This document shows, piece after piece, positions 1 to 8,812 of a DNA stretch of 64,000 nucleotides. The stretch's first letter is position 1. Every line of letters starts with the position of its first letter. Origin of the DNA: Shewanella sp. KT0246 (lineage in GTDB: Bacteria > Pseudomonadota > Gammaproteobacteria > Enterobacterales > Shewanellaceae); NCBI RefSeq assembly GCF_019654955.1, contig NZ_BPEV01000002.1, positions 62,001 to 126,000 on the forward strand. Direction: 5' to 3'. Under the pieces are notes generated by a model. It had not been told where the DNA came from, did no database searches, and saw only the letters and a program-made list of their open reading frames with translations. The translations under genes and the position numbers were made by a program.

Positions 1-612
1 GAAACCGTTAAGCATGTCGCTGAGCGTGTGAAAGTAGCCCAAGATGTACTTGGTCGCAGACTATTACTTGAAAATGTATCCAGTTACCTTTCATATAAAG
101 ACTCCACTATGGATGAATGGGAGTTTTTATCGCAAGTTGCCGAAGAGGCTGATTGCCTCATCTTGTTAGATATTAATAATATTTATGTTAGCGCGCGCAA
201 CCACTTCTTTAATCCACTAGATTACTTAAACAAGATTGACCCACGTCGAGTACAGCAGTTTCACTTAGCGGGTCACTCAGATTATGGTGAATACGTGATT
301 GATACCCACGACCATGATGTGCCACCTAGTGTGTGGACCTTATATCAAGCAGCCCTTGAACGCTTTGGCCCCGTGAGCACTATGATTGAACGGGATGCCA
401 ACATTCCTGACTTTCCGGTGTTATATCAAGAGTTATTAGAAGCGCAAAATATTGCTGAAATAACCTTACCAGGCCATCCCGACCTTGAACGCTCAATATT
501 GACGCCTATGACACAGTCAAAAGCTCAGCCACTTATTAGCGAATCTGTTTCAAGTCGTCAATCAATTATTCAAACTCATCATCAGTTACCCACTAAAAAG
601 GTTGCGGTATGA
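1..612 (+). CDS. bufB: DUF692 / MNIO-family enzyme (BufB/HvfB-like), 5' end missing
   Basis: The reading frame is open from base 1, so the start lies left of the window; about 200 C-terminal residues are present. The DUF692 signatures are visible in order: LEN, a DINNIY block, HLAGH, DTHDHD and an IERDAN block. In this family His, Asp, Glu and Asn residues in such blocks hold two or three iron ions in a TIM barrel. MNIO enzymes (MbnB, TglH, BufB/HvfB) oxidatively modify cysteines of a precursor peptide. The stop overlaps the next gene by 4 bases (ATGA), which implies translational coupling, and that gene is the usual DUF2063 partner. The precursor, normally DUF2282, should lie just upstream outside the window. 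Family call is firm; role in a bufferin/copper-binding RiPP pathway is inferred from the pair. Confidence 0.88.
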   Translation, partial: ETVKHVAERVKVAQDVLGRRLLLENVSSYLSYKDSTMDEWEFLSQVAEEADCLILLDINNIYVSARNHFFNPLDYLNKIDPRRVQQFHLAGHSDYGEYVIDTHDHDVPPSVWTLYQAALERFGPVSTMIERDANIPDFPVLYQELLEAQNIAEITLPGHPDLERSILTPMTQSKAQPLISESVSSRQSIIQTHHQLPTKKVAV

Positions 613-1442
613 GTCAACTGAAGCAGATTCAACAAGAGTTCATGCAATATCTTTTAGCTGACGCTAATGCCAACAAAAGTGCGGATTCTAGTGTAATAAC
701 GAGCGATCGTCGTTTTGTCGATATTAGATCACGAGTGTCTGAACAAAGTGGCATCTCAGCCGAACATCGTTTACAGATTTATGCTAATGCCTATCGAATT
801 CGTCTTAAAGAAACCATGGAAACAGACCATCAAATTCTCGGCTTATATTTAGGTGATGAATTATTTGATAAATTAGCTGCTGAGTACCTTGATGCTCATC
901 CTTCATCGGCAAAGTCGCTGCGGAGGTTTGGCGATAACTTAGCCGGATTTTTACTTAACGATAAATTTTTTAGTCAATATCCAATATTGGCTGATTTAGC
1001 ACAGTTTGAGCGACTTTTATTAGCTGCATTTGATGCTGCGGAGTCATCACGCGCAGAGTTCAGTACATTGCAAAATTTACCACCTGAGAACTGGCCTAAC
1101 TGCTGTCTACGCTTCCACCCCAGCCTGCAATTGTTTAGCTGTAAAAGTAATGCAGTTGAAAGTTGGCAAGCATTAAAGGCTGAGACTTCCCCTGACGCAC
1201 CTTATTATCAGCAGCAAAAATATTGGATGCTATGGCGTAATGAAGAAAGGCTCACTCAATTTGAATCCTTAAATCACAGCCAATATGTGTTGTTAACAGG
1301 GTTTATTGAAGGCAATAACTTTGCCGAGCAATGTGAGTTAATGCTCGAATGGTATGATGAACAAACCGCACCTATGATGGTGCTGCAAACATTACAATCT
1401 TGGTTTGCTAAAGGTATTATTCGTGAGTTAGTTATTTCTTAG
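609..1442 (+). CDS. bufC: DUF2063 protein (BufC/HvfC-like partner of MNIO enzyme)
   Basis: This 277-aa protein has the DUF2063 pattern: an N-terminal helical part with 'QIYANAYRIRLKETMETDH' and 'LAAEYLDAHPSS', then a second domain rich in aromatic residues. No signal peptide or membrane segment is visible. In known clusters the DUF2063 protein binds the precursor leader and presents it to the MNIO enzyme; older annotations call it a putative DNA-binding protein. Its ATG overlaps the bufB stop, so the two are an operon. The genes that usually follow (DoxX-like membrane protein) are not here: the next gene is on the opposite strand, so this is the end of the operon. Confidence 0.85.
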   Translation: MSQLKQIQQEFMQYLLADANANKSADSSVITSDRRFVDIRSRVSEQSGISAEHRLQIYANAYRIRLKETMETDHQILGLYLGDELFDKLAAEYLDAHPSSAKSLRRFGDNLAGFLLNDKFFSQYPILADLAQFERLLLAAFDAAESSRAEFSTLQNLPPENWPNCCLRFHPSLQLFSCKSNAVESWQALKAETSPDAPYYQQQKYWMLWRNEERLTQFESLNHSQYVLLTGFIEGNNFAEQCELMLEWYDEQTAPMMVLQTLQSWFAKGIIRELVIS

Positions 1443-1496
1443 TGCTTATCGTTAGATGCTAGTGCAAAAGTTAGTTTTAACTATAACAATAAAAAA

Positions 1497-1943
1497 TTAG
1501 GTTAAATCGTTTTCAGTAAAGTTACTTTTAAACGTAAAAGCGTATGCCGAGTCACCATTTTCTCTTAAGTGTAATAACCTCTCTTTTGCTTCTTTAATAT
1601 CTGGGATATGTCCTTCTGCAACCCACCACAAAACATAGCTGTCTTCTGATAAGCGCTCAAACCACTCGTTTTTTCGGCGCATAAAGTCACGGTGATGGGT
1701 GCGAAACATAAAATTTTTTAAGGCTTCAACATTATCCCAAACTGACATATTTACAATCAGGCTTGGGGCATCAAATGCTTGGATTTGAGTGGCGTCGCCA
1801 GACTCATCTTTTAGGCGCCAAACAAAGCCAGCACTGATTTCAGCGATCCCGTTAACCTCATCCAGATTATCAACAAAGTCTTTCATTTCTGGAGTATCTA
1901 AGGCAAATTTACACTTTGCGATATTCAGTTGTGCCAGTTGCAT
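1497..1943 (-). CDS. DUF3291 domain protein
   Basis: The protein begins MQLAQLNIAKC and carries a ferredoxin-like/dimeric alpha-beta barrel pattern with 'NMSVWDNVEALKNFMF' and 'WWVAEGHIPDIKEAKERL', typical of DUF3291. I place the start at the ATG at 1943 and not the in-frame ATG at 1970, because a strong Shine-Dalgarno (AAGGAATAAG) lies directly before it, the family begins at this Met, and the upstream start would overlap the kinase. About 148 aa, soluble. It starts 8 bases after the histidine kinase stop, so it is probably co-transcribed with the two-component pair. Its biochemical function is unknown; related folds include heme- or small-molecule-binding monooxygenases. Confidence 0.8.
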   Translation of the reverse strand: MQLAQLNIAKCKFALDTPEMKDFVDNLDEVNGIAEISAGFVWRLKDESGDATQIQAFDAPSLIVNMSVWDNVEALKNFMFRTHHRDFMRRKNEWFERLSEDSYVLWWVAEGHIPDIKEAKERLLHLRENGDSAYAFTFKSNFTENDLT

Positions 1944-1951
1944 CTTATTCC

Positions 1952-3316
1952 TTATTCCTTCGGTAACCATAGCTTAACGCTAAGCCCGCCTTCCGTTCGG
2001 TTCTGCATGGTAATATGGCCACCATGAGCTTCAACAATTTCTCGACACAAAGGTAAACCAATGCCGGTGCCAGATTGTTTCGTCGAGTAAAACGGCAATA
2101 ATGCTTGGGATAATACTTCACTAGACATACCGCTGCCGTTATCTTCAACAGTAATAATAATCCCTTCTGCTGGATGTTTTATCTCTTGTATCAGTAAACT
2201 GACCTTATCTCTATCAGCACCTGACTCATGGGCATTTTTCAATAAATTAATTAATACTTGTTCAAGCTGAACACCATCTAATTCAATGGCCAATGTCGGT
2301 AACTTTGACAACAGATCAAAAGGATATTGAGCAGCTAATTGCTCAATAAAATTATCCCAATTTATTAATGCTTTGCGAGGTAAAGGCAGTTTGGCAAATT
2401 CGGCATAATGAGAAATAAATTGGCTTAAATGCGCGGTGCGATTTTCAATGGTATCGAATATCAACGCCAACTTATCGTTCTCTAGATTTTTGGTTAATAC
2501 TCTCCCTGAGTTAACCATAGAGGCGATTGGCGCCACTGAGTTGTTCAACTCATGGCTGATAATGCGAATGACCTTTTTCCATACAGCCACTTCTTGGCGG
2601 TTAAGTTCTTTAGTCAGTTGCTTGAGTAGAATTAAATGATGTTGCTGATTGTTCTGACTGAATTTCCCCCGCGAAATATGCCAGGTTTCAATATCGTCAT
2701 TATTGATATCATCATTATTACTATCGTCAGACGTCTCAGAAGCTGAGTCAGCATTAATTGAAAACAGCCCTTCATGCTCACTGTCTAAAGCTTGTCTGAG
2801 TGCACGAGGTAATTCTGCAATTAACTCCGCTAGCAACATGCCTTCAATTCGGACACCTTGGTTAAATAAATGCCTTGCAGCATCATTGGCATAAATAATT
2901 CGTTGCTGATCATCCACCAGCAACATGATGTTTGGCGAGTTTTGAATGACTTTATCTAACATCAACTCTCGCTGATAAATGAACTGTCGTTCATTACGTA
3001 GTTTTTCGGATGCTTGGTTATACAAGTCAGCAATTGAATCTAATTGTGGCTCACCATAGCCATGCAAAGACACACTAAATTCATTATCTTTAAAGTTGAG
3101 CAAGCCTACTTCTAATGCACTTAAACTGTCACTTAAAGTACTAGTCAGTCGCATACTGATTAAGAAACAAATACCTGCACTGACCACAATGGCGAGCCAT
3201 AATTGCTCTGGCCCAAATGAAAACCAAATACCCCAACCACATAGTCCGCTGACAGCAAGGCTTAACAGATTACCAAGCACTAACTTACTACGTAGTGGAA
3301 GCGTTTTTCTCATCAT
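1952..3316 (-). CDS. NtrY-like membrane sensor histidine kinase
   Basis: 454 aa. Two closely spaced transmembrane helices near residues 11-33 and 38-58 leave almost no periplasmic loop, so the signal is probably sensed in the membrane or cytoplasm. A PAS-like domain follows around 115-200 ('NSPNIMLLVDDQQRIIYAND') with an acidic Asp/Asn-rich insertion after it. The phospho-acceptor H box reads ISHELNNSVAPI, the Asn-rich form typical of NtrY kinases. The ATPase motifs NLLKNAHESG (N), DNGSGM (G1) and GTGIGLPL (G2) are all present. It lies 49 bp after the sigma54 response regulator gene and is almost certainly its partner. The input signal is unknown. Confidence 0.9.
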   Translation of the reverse strand: MMRKTLPLRSKLVLGNLLSLAVSGLCGWGIWFSFGPEQLWLAIVVSAGICFLISMRLTSTLSDSLSALEVGLLNFKDNEFSVSLHGYGEPQLDSIADLYNQASEKLRNERQFIYQRELMLDKVIQNSPNIMLLVDDQQRIIYANDAARHLFNQGVRIEGMLLAELIAELPRALRQALDSEHEGLFSINADSASETSDDSNNDDINNDDIETWHISRGKFSQNNQQHHLILLKQLTKELNRQEVAVWKKVIRIISHELNNSVAPIASMVNSGRVLTKNLENDKLALIFDTIENRTAHLSQFISHYAEFAKLPLPRKALINWDNFIEQLAAQYPFDLLSKLPTLAIELDGVQLEQVLINLLKNAHESGADRDKVSLLIQEIKHPAEGIIITVEDNGSGMSSEVLSQALLPFYSTKQSGTGIGLPLCREIVEAHGGHITMQNRTEGGLSVKLWLPKE

Positions 3317-3365
3317 TGATATTCACTTTTATCGGTGTTATTTGAGTCGACGTTTATTTAGCGTG

Positions 3366-4844
3366 CTATTTGCTCGAAATGCCATATTTATCCATACGGC
3401 GATACAATGCTTGGCGGCTTAAGCCTAACGACTTTGCCACTCTAGCAATGACCCCATTATGAGTCACTAATGCTTGCTCAATATCCTGTTTATCGGGCTC
3501 AACCATGGCAGCTCTGTTAGTTTCAGTAGCTTCGTTTTTAACTGCGCTTGCTGTACTTGAAGTCACTTTATTTGAAGTCACTTTATTTGAAGTCACTTTA
3601 TTTGAAGTCAAAGGCATCGCAGAATAGGGAGTAGGAGCTACTGTTCCCGCAGAATTCAGCCCTTGTTCTGCAGTCTGTAATAAGCCCAAATCTGTCATGG
3701 TCAAAACGGCATTCGTTGTTAATAACACTGCTCTTTTACAAACATTTTCAAGCTCGCGAACATTACCTGACCAAGCATGAGTCAGCAGCGCTTGTTGCGC
3801 AGGCTTATCAAAACTAAAGCCTTCGCCGACAAAGTGCTGCGCCAAAGGCAAAATGTCATCAACGCGTTGATTAAGTGGTGCTAATGGCAATTCAATGACG
3901 TTGAGACGGTAAAATAAATCCTCTCTAAAATGACCTTTGGCAATATCATCGGCTAAGTCCGCATTAGTCGCGCTTATTACTCGCACATTCACTTTACGGG
4001 TTTGATGACTCCCAAGTCGTTCAAACTCACCGGTTTGCAACACTCGCAGTAACTTTACTTGGCCAGATAATGGCAAGTTGCCAATTTCATCTAAAAATAA
4101 TGTGCCACCATCAGCAGCTTCAAAACGGCCTATGCGCACTTTATTTGCGCCAGTAAACGCGCCAGCCTCAGCGCCAAATAATTCGGCTTCCAGTAAGTCC
4201 ATTGGCAAGGCGCCAATATTCACTTTGATAAACGGTTTCTTGTTCAATAACGAGTTAGCTTGGACAATATCGGCAATTTTATCTTTGCCGGCACCATTAG
4301 GACCGGTGATCATGACTGATACATCAGACTTGGCGACTTGTAGGGCTAAATCAATACAGCGCTGCATCGCACCGCTTCCAAATACCATGCCACATAAATC
4401 GGCATCATTAATCGCACTCATGCGATCAGAGTCCATTCGGGTAAGCTGATTATTTTGCTTAGAAAGGTGATAAATAGATAGCAGGTTATTGATACTGGTG
4501 AGTAACTTAGCATCATCCCATGGTTTACCCATGTAATCAGCTGCGCCAGCTTTAACTAACTCAACTGCCGTTTCTAATTGGGTCCACGCCGTCATCAGAA
4601 TGATTGGTAAATTCGGCTGCTGCTGACGCAAGGTATAAAACAGTTGCTTGCCCTCTTCGCCTGATGTCGTATCGCGGGTGAAGTTCATATCTTGAATAAC
4701 AAGGCTAATATCGTGTTTTGAGACAATATCTAACGCTTGTTCAGGCGTTTCACAGCTCAATGCTCGATAACCATGGATATCTAGCATCAGCGTCAGTGCA
4801 CTACATATAGCATGGTTGTCATCAACCACTAAAATACTATCCAT
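3366..4844 (-). CDS. NtrC-family sigma54-dependent response regulator
   Basis: 492 aa with three domains. The receiver spans about 1-120, with acidic pair D8/D9, phospho-acceptor D52 and the Lys of GKPW near 107. The AAA+ sigma54-activation domain spans about 150-385, with a Walker A of GPNGAGKD near 181-188, the GAFTGA sigma54-contact loop, Walker B GGTLFLDEIG and an arginine-finger region REDLFYRLNV. A Fis-type HTH ends the protein (VAKSLGLSRQALYRRM). The linker before the HTH contains a five-residue repeat, NKVTS, in about three and a half copies, encoded by a 15-bp tandem DNA repeat. It is encoded just downstream of the ABC exporter genes and is the natural activator of the -24/-12 promoter at 10197-10214. 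Confidence 0.93.
   Translation of the reverse strand: MDSILVVDDNHAICSALTLMLDIHGYRALSCETPEQALDIVSKHDISLVIQDMNFTRDTTSGEEGKQLFYTLRQQQPNLPIILMTAWTQLETAVELVKAGAADYMGKPWDDAKLLTSINNLLSIYHLSKQNNQLTRMDSDRMSAINDADLCGMVFGSGAMQRCIDLALQVAKSDVSVMITGPNGAGKDKIADIVQANSLLNKKPFIKVNIGALPMDLLEAELFGAEAGAFTGANKVRIGRFEAADGGTLFLDEIGNLPLSGQVKLLRVLQTGEFERLGSHQTRKVNVRVISATNADLADDIAKGHFREDLFYRLNVIELPLAPLNQRVDDILPLAQHFVGEGFSFDKPAQQALLTHAWSGNVRELENVCKRAVLLTTNAVLTMTDLGLLQTAEQGLNSAGTVAPTPYSAMPLTSNKVTSNKVTSNKVTSSTASAVKNEATETNRAAMVEPDKQDIEQALVTHNGVIARVAKSLGLSRQALYRRMDKYGISSK
3557..3610 (-). repeat. 15-bp in-frame tandem repeat in response regulator linker
   Basis: The unit TTGAAGTCACTTTAT (plus-strand reading) occurs three times in full and once in part. 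On the coding strand each unit encodes Asn-Lys-Val-Thr-Ser. Because the unit is 15 bp, gain or loss of a copy changes linker length without shifting frame. The copies are identical, which suggests recent expansion by slippage. Confidence 0.9.
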
Positions 4845-4870
4845 GTGTATTATTTTTTCTCTCTTTATAT

Positions 4871-4924
4871 AGGGTTTATACCCTAGGTTTATGTATTAGG
4901 GTAATGTTATCTGGGTAACGTTAC
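4871..4924. promoter_or_regulatory. Inverted repeats upstream of the response regulator gene
   Basis: AGGGT-TTAT-ACCCT is a perfect inverted repeat at 4871-4884, followed at 4915-4924 by the palindrome GTAACGTTAC; GGGTAA also recurs between them. They lie 27-80 bp before the start codon of the response regulator, a position suitable for an operator or leader structure. No matching known operator is recognised, and the regulatory role is inference. Confidence 0.35.
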
Positions 4925-5057
4925 TGTAAAACGGCTAGATTTACGAGTTGCGATGATTATTTACAGTAATTTCAGTGGCAGATAATCTGTTAACTAACAC
5001 GACAGATAAAACCTAATTTAGCAATTAAATATATTACTATAAATTAAATACTTACCA

Positions 5058-5089
5058 ATGAAAGCCTGTAACTTGTAACATGCTTTCAT
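5058..5089. other. Imperfect hairpin between permease and response regulator genes
   Basis: Two 15-base arms beginning ATGAAAGC and ending GCTTTCAT face each other across a 2-base loop, with two mismatches. It lies about 40-70 bp downstream of the second permease stop on the minus strand. No clear U-tract follows on either strand, so it may be an RNA-processing or attenuation hairpin separating exporter from regulator expression and not a classical terminator. Confidence 0.4.
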
Positions 5090-5128
5090 CGGCTGATTTA
5101 TATCATATCGTGATTTTAAAACTGCTTG

Positions 5129-6337
5129 TTATACACTGCGTGTCGCCATTGCTGGTGATATTTTTGCGGCTTTCATCGCAGGCATAATCACAGCTAGGGT
5201 AGTCACCACTAACAAACCTACAATAGCAGCTATTGGATACGTTATTGGCAACATAGGTAGGCTATATAAGCTCATCAATTGTTGGCCTAATTGCAATGAC
5301 AGTAAGCCTCCAATCAGTCCACCAACGATACAAATGAGATAGTTTTCTACCATAAAGTAATGAACGATATCACGCTTCTTAGCACCCAACGCACGGCGAG
5401 TACCAATCTGTTTAGTGCGGCGTTGAATATTAAACATCACCATACCAGTCAGTCCTAATGCCGTTATTAATAGTAATAAAATTACCATCATGCTTAATAA
5501 TGTCGCCATTAAACGATGGTTGCTGTACGACTCTTTTTTCATATCAAGCAATGACGAGAATCCATCAATCACCCGATTTGGGTTTTCTGCATGGAACGCC
5601 TTTACAATCGCTTCTTCCAATGCCGGAATATGCTCAGGTAACGCGCGAACCATGTAGGTTTTATTTTTTAAACCACCACCAAAATCAATATTTTGAATCA
5701 CACTGTATTCAAAGTTTTCATGATTCACCCAAGCACCTTGAAGTTTTTCTATCACGCCAATAATTTCAATGGTTTGCTTGCCTTGATACATGGTTTTACC
5801 CACGGGTGACTCATCCCCCCAAAACGCTTTAGCTAAGGGTTGTGACACCATCGCCACCATGCCGCTTTGATCTAACTGGGTATTAATTTCTTCAGGGCGA
5901 AAGTTGCGCCCTTCTATTAACTTCGCGCCCATTACATTCAGTAAATGCTCATTGCCTAAATACAATGCAAAACCAGGCATGCTCTCAGCTATTTCTTCAT
6001 CTGCATTATCAACATAACGGTCCATCCAACCACTGCCGCTCAGTGGCATCATATTAGTTGAACTGGCATGAATCACGTTCGGTAAACCGCGCAGTATTTG
6101 TTGGTCAATGATATTTTGCTGAATGTTGTCGATCGCAGGGTCAAAATTATAAACATTAAAGCTCAATATCTGCTCTTCCATTAAGCCCGAACTTCGCTGC
6201 ATCATGGTTAAACGTTCATGAATAATAAAGCTCGCATTCGCCACTATGGCAACCGATAAAATAATCTGCAGTAGCAATAATATTGGGGCACTTTTGCTGC
6301 GCATTAAACTCGATAAAATAGGTTTGATATGTAACAT
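5129..6337 (-). CDS. MacB/FtsX-type ABC transporter permease (second permease)
   Basis: 402 aa. An N-terminal transmembrane helix (about 14-36) is followed by a large periplasmic MacB-core-like domain with the family's 'GRNF' and 'VSQPLAKAFWGDESPVGKT' segments, then three C-terminal helices of the FtsX fold ending in 'ISPAMATRSV'. The motif RRTKQIGTRRALGAKKRDI is the cytoplasmic coupling segment of FtsX-type permeases. Such proteins act as mechanotransmission permeases that drive efflux or lipoprotein/peptide release across the envelope. The gene follows the other permease after 22 bp; two different permeases imply a heterodimer. The substrate is not evident. Confidence 0.88.
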   Translation of the reverse strand: MLHIKPILSSLMRSKSAPILLLLQIILSVAIVANASFIIHERLTMMQRSSGLMEEQILSFNVYNFDPAIDNIQQNIIDQQILRGLPNVIHASSTNMMPLSGSGWMDRYVDNADEEIAESMPGFALYLGNEHLLNVMGAKLIEGRNFRPEEINTQLDQSGMVAMVSQPLAKAFWGDESPVGKTMYQGKQTIEIIGVIEKLQGAWVNHENFEYSVIQNIDFGGGLKNKTYMVRALPEHIPALEEAIVKAFHAENPNRVIDGFSSLLDMKKESYSNHRLMATLLSMMVILLLLITALGLTGMVMFNIQRRTKQIGTRRALGAKKRDIVHYFMVENYLICIVGGLIGGLLSLQLGQQLMSLYSLPMLPITYPIAAIVGLLVVTTLAVIMPAMKAAKISPAMATRSV

Positions 6338-6359
6338 GTCGAATTCCTTTCTTTAGTCG

Positions 6360-7673
6360 TTATTGCGCTTTTAAATACACACTGGGTTTAGTGCGGCACA
6401 CGACCCAAGCAGGATAAATACCCGCAATAATAGCCGTCGAAATAGCAATTAAAGGCGTAATAAACCACATACTTGCATCAAGTCCAGTCACGCTTTGCTT
6501 CATACTAAACTCTGCATGCAGTATCGATAGCGCTCCCCAAGCCCACAGTAGTCCAACAATGCCTCCAATAAAGCCGATAATCCCAACTTCGACCATGTAT
6601 TGGCTGAATATTTGTGCACGACTTGCGCCAATGGCGCGGCGAACCCCAACTTCTGGAGCACGTTTTAAGAACTTAGTCAGCAGTAAACCGAGAATATTCA
6701 CCAAACATACACTCAAGAACAGCACACTGAGGCCAACTAAAATTTTGTTATCTCTTGGCACCACATCGTTATTTTCAAGCCATAGCGCAACATCGCTAAT
6801 TTGAGCTGATTCTTGTGGTGACTTAGCTGTATCGGTGTAGCGCCCAAAACTTCTTTGCTCTTCTACATAACGCCCTAGCCAGCTCTGTAATTGTGATTTC
6901 TGCTCTGGGGTTTCAAGGAAAGTCCAAAACTGAATCCAGGTCTTTTCCGAATTTAAGCGATCTTGATGTGTCAGCATCGGCTCAAACTTCCAGCCACTGG
7001 TGTTGCCCCATACATCAAACTCTTCTTGCTCAGTCAGCGAAAAAGGAATAAAAATCTCTTCTGCATCATTGAATGCGCCATTAAGCGGGTCGTAATATTT
7101 AGGCTGCGGATTCCAATCTTTGATCACACCCACCACCTGATAAGGCTTGCGGTTGAGGTAAATAGTTTTACCCACACTATTTTGACCGTCAAAAAAAGTT
7201 TGATTAAGCTTCTCACCAATCACCACCTGATATGCGGGGTGGCTATCAACGCTTTTCCCCCAGCGATCACCATATAAAAATGGCACTTCAAAAATGGTGA
7301 AAAAATCTCTATCTGTGACACGTACGCTTTCTAAAACAGGTTCGATATCCTGATTATCAGATTGCATTGCAAGCCCTGTACGATATGAGGCTGCTTTCAC
7401 CGACAGTTCATTGTTATTACGAAGATTCACCACATCCTTGTAGGTAATATTTGACTGGTATTCATCCCAAGTATCTAACCCTTGGCTCCACAACTGGATT
7501 GAATTGATCTGATCACTTCGCTCCTCAGCGGGGTTATAAGACATGGTTTTATAGACATTCAAAGTGGTAATCGTAATGCCGATACCAATTGAAATCGCTA
7601 ATACCATAAGCATGGATAACATGGGGGTTTTCTTGATGCTGCGCCAAGCAAGATCGCAATAATATAAAAACAT
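6360..7673 (-). CDS. MacB/FtsX-type ABC transporter permease (first permease)
   Basis: 437 aa, same architecture as its neighbour: one N-terminal helix (about 18-38), a periplasmic domain of about 250 residues, then three helices. The coupling motif reads RAPEVGVRRAIGASRAQIF. 'GEKLNQTFFDGQNSVGKTIYLNRKPYQVVGVIKD' is the MacB periplasmic-core signature region. Gene order ATPase-permease-permease with 20-22 bp gaps shows one operon. Together with the HlyD-like adaptor it should form a MacAB-like exporter that needs an outer-membrane channel supplied from elsewhere. Confidence 0.88.
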   Translation of the reverse strand: MFLYYCDLAWRSIKKTPMLSMLMVLAISIGIGITITTLNVYKTMSYNPAEERSDQINSIQLWSQGLDTWDEYQSNITYKDVVNLRNNNELSVKAASYRTGLAMQSDNQDIEPVLESVRVTDRDFFTIFEVPFLYGDRWGKSVDSHPAYQVVIGEKLNQTFFDGQNSVGKTIYLNRKPYQVVGVIKDWNPQPKYYDPLNGAFNDAEEIFIPFSLTEQEEFDVWGNTSGWKFEPMLTHQDRLNSEKTWIQFWTFLETPEQKSQLQSWLGRYVEEQRSFGRYTDTAKSPQESAQISDVALWLENNDVVPRDNKILVGLSVLFLSVCLVNILGLLLTKFLKRAPEVGVRRAIGASRAQIFSQYMVEVGIIGFIGGIVGLLWAWGALSILHAEFSMKQSVTGLDASMWFITPLIAISTAIIAGIYPAWVVCRTKPSVYLKAQ

Positions 7674-7693
7674 AAGCTTATCTCCTACTTGTG

Positions 7694-8461
7694 TTATCCG
7701 TTGCTGCTGGCAACTTTTTGCAAATCAGCCACTTGTTGTAAGTCGGTGGCTTGTTTTAAATCAGATACAAGCGTTTGGTCTGCTTTTTGATACATCGAGA
7801 AGTCACACACTTGACCATCGACAATTTGAATATTGCGTTGAGCACGACGCGCAAGTTCAGCATCATGGGTTACCATGATGATGGTGGTTCCCGTTTGGTT
7901 AATATTCTCTAATAACTCCATGACTTGGCGCGCCATTAGGCTGTCTAAATTACCCGTTGGCTCATCGGCTAATAAAAATCGCGGCTCACCCGCTAAAGCT
8001 CTAGCAATCGCAACGCGCTGCTGTTGACCACCTGATAATTGTGACGGTAAATGCTTCATCCTTGCAGCTAAACCGACTTGCTCTAATGCTGACTCCACAC
8101 GGCGATTACGCTCTGCCCGATTAAAACCGCGATAACGTAATGGCACTTCAACATTCTCAGCGAGGTTTAAATCAGGAATAAGATTAAACCCTTGAAAGAT
8201 GAAGCCGATTTTTTCATTTCTAACTTTCGCGCTATGATTATCACTAAGGTTTGAAACGTTGACGCCATCAAGACTAAACTCGCCTGAAGTAAATCCTTCA
8301 AGTAAACCAGCAATGTTCAAAAAGGTCGTTTTACCTGAACCAGATGGCCCTGTAACTGCCACAAACTCGCCCTCTTCAACTTCAAGATTAAAATCACGTA
8401 GCGCATGAGTTTCTACTAAGTCCGTTTTAAATACTTTGCTAATATTCTTCATTGATAACAT
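7694..8461 (-). CDS. MacB/LolD-like ABC transporter ATP-binding protein
   Basis: 255 aa cytoplasmic nucleotide-binding subunit. Walker A is GPSGSGKTTF, the signature is LSGGQQQRVAIARAL, Walker B is FLLADEPTGNLD and the H-loop is VTHD. 'VEVPLRYRGFNRAERNRRV' is typical of the LolD/MacB subgroup. The last 25 residues are an unusual low-complexity tail with repeated DLKQ/DLQQ/DLQK units. It lies between the small membrane protein gene and the two permeases and energises the exporter. Confidence 0.93.
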   Translation of the reverse strand: MLSMKNISKVFKTDLVETHALRDFNLEVEEGEFVAVTGPSGSGKTTFLNIAGLLEGFTSGEFSLDGVNVSNLSDNHSAKVRNEKIGFIFQGFNLIPDLNLAENVEVPLRYRGFNRAERNRRVESALEQVGLAARMKHLPSQLSGGQQQRVAIARALAGEPRFLLADEPTGNLDSLMARQVMELLENINQTGTTIIMVTHDAELARRAQRNIQIVDGQVCDFSMYQKADQTLVSDLKQATDLQQVADLQKVASSNG

Positions 8462-8533
8462 GAGTCTGTCCTTGTCTTATTGGCTCTGTGTTTTGCCAAT
8501 TTTTGTTTATTCAATTAATCGGTGAATTCGCGC

Positions 8534-8767
8534 TTAAAAATGCACTATGATTTGCAGTGCAGTGGCAAAATCTAATTCAAATAACACCTGCACCATATCG
8601 CTGCTTAATCCATAACTAACCTGATCTGCGAGTTGATCTGTTAGGTCAATAATTTGAAAGCTAAATGACAACCAGTTAAAGCTTTCATCAATTCTGTAAC
8701 TCACCGCTAGGCTCAATAGCATCAACGCAACAAAGCCTGCCATCGGTTTGGTTTGAGATGATTTCAT
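8534..8767 (-). CDS. Small membrane protein in exporter operon, 77 aa, unknown
   Basis: The protein starts MKSSQTKPMAG, followed by one hydrophobic stretch (about 11-24), then an acidic amphipathic half ending LQIIVHF. A good Shine-Dalgarno (AAGGAC, 6 bases before the ATG) supports translation. It lies 45 bp after the adaptor stop and 72 bp before the ATPase start, all in one direction, so it belongs to the operon. It has no cysteine and no obvious leader-peptide cleavage motif, so a bacteriocin identity is not supported. It could be an accessory subunit or small regulator of the exporter. I do not recognise a family. Confidence 0.6.
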   Translation of the reverse strand: MKSSQTKPMAGFVALMLLSLAVSYRIDESFNWLSFSFQIIDLTDQLADQVSYGLSSDMVQVLFELDFATALQIIVHF

Positions 8768-8812
8768 TTTTGTGTCCTTACTTATTGTCGCAATCCAATC
8801 GGTTTAATTTGT

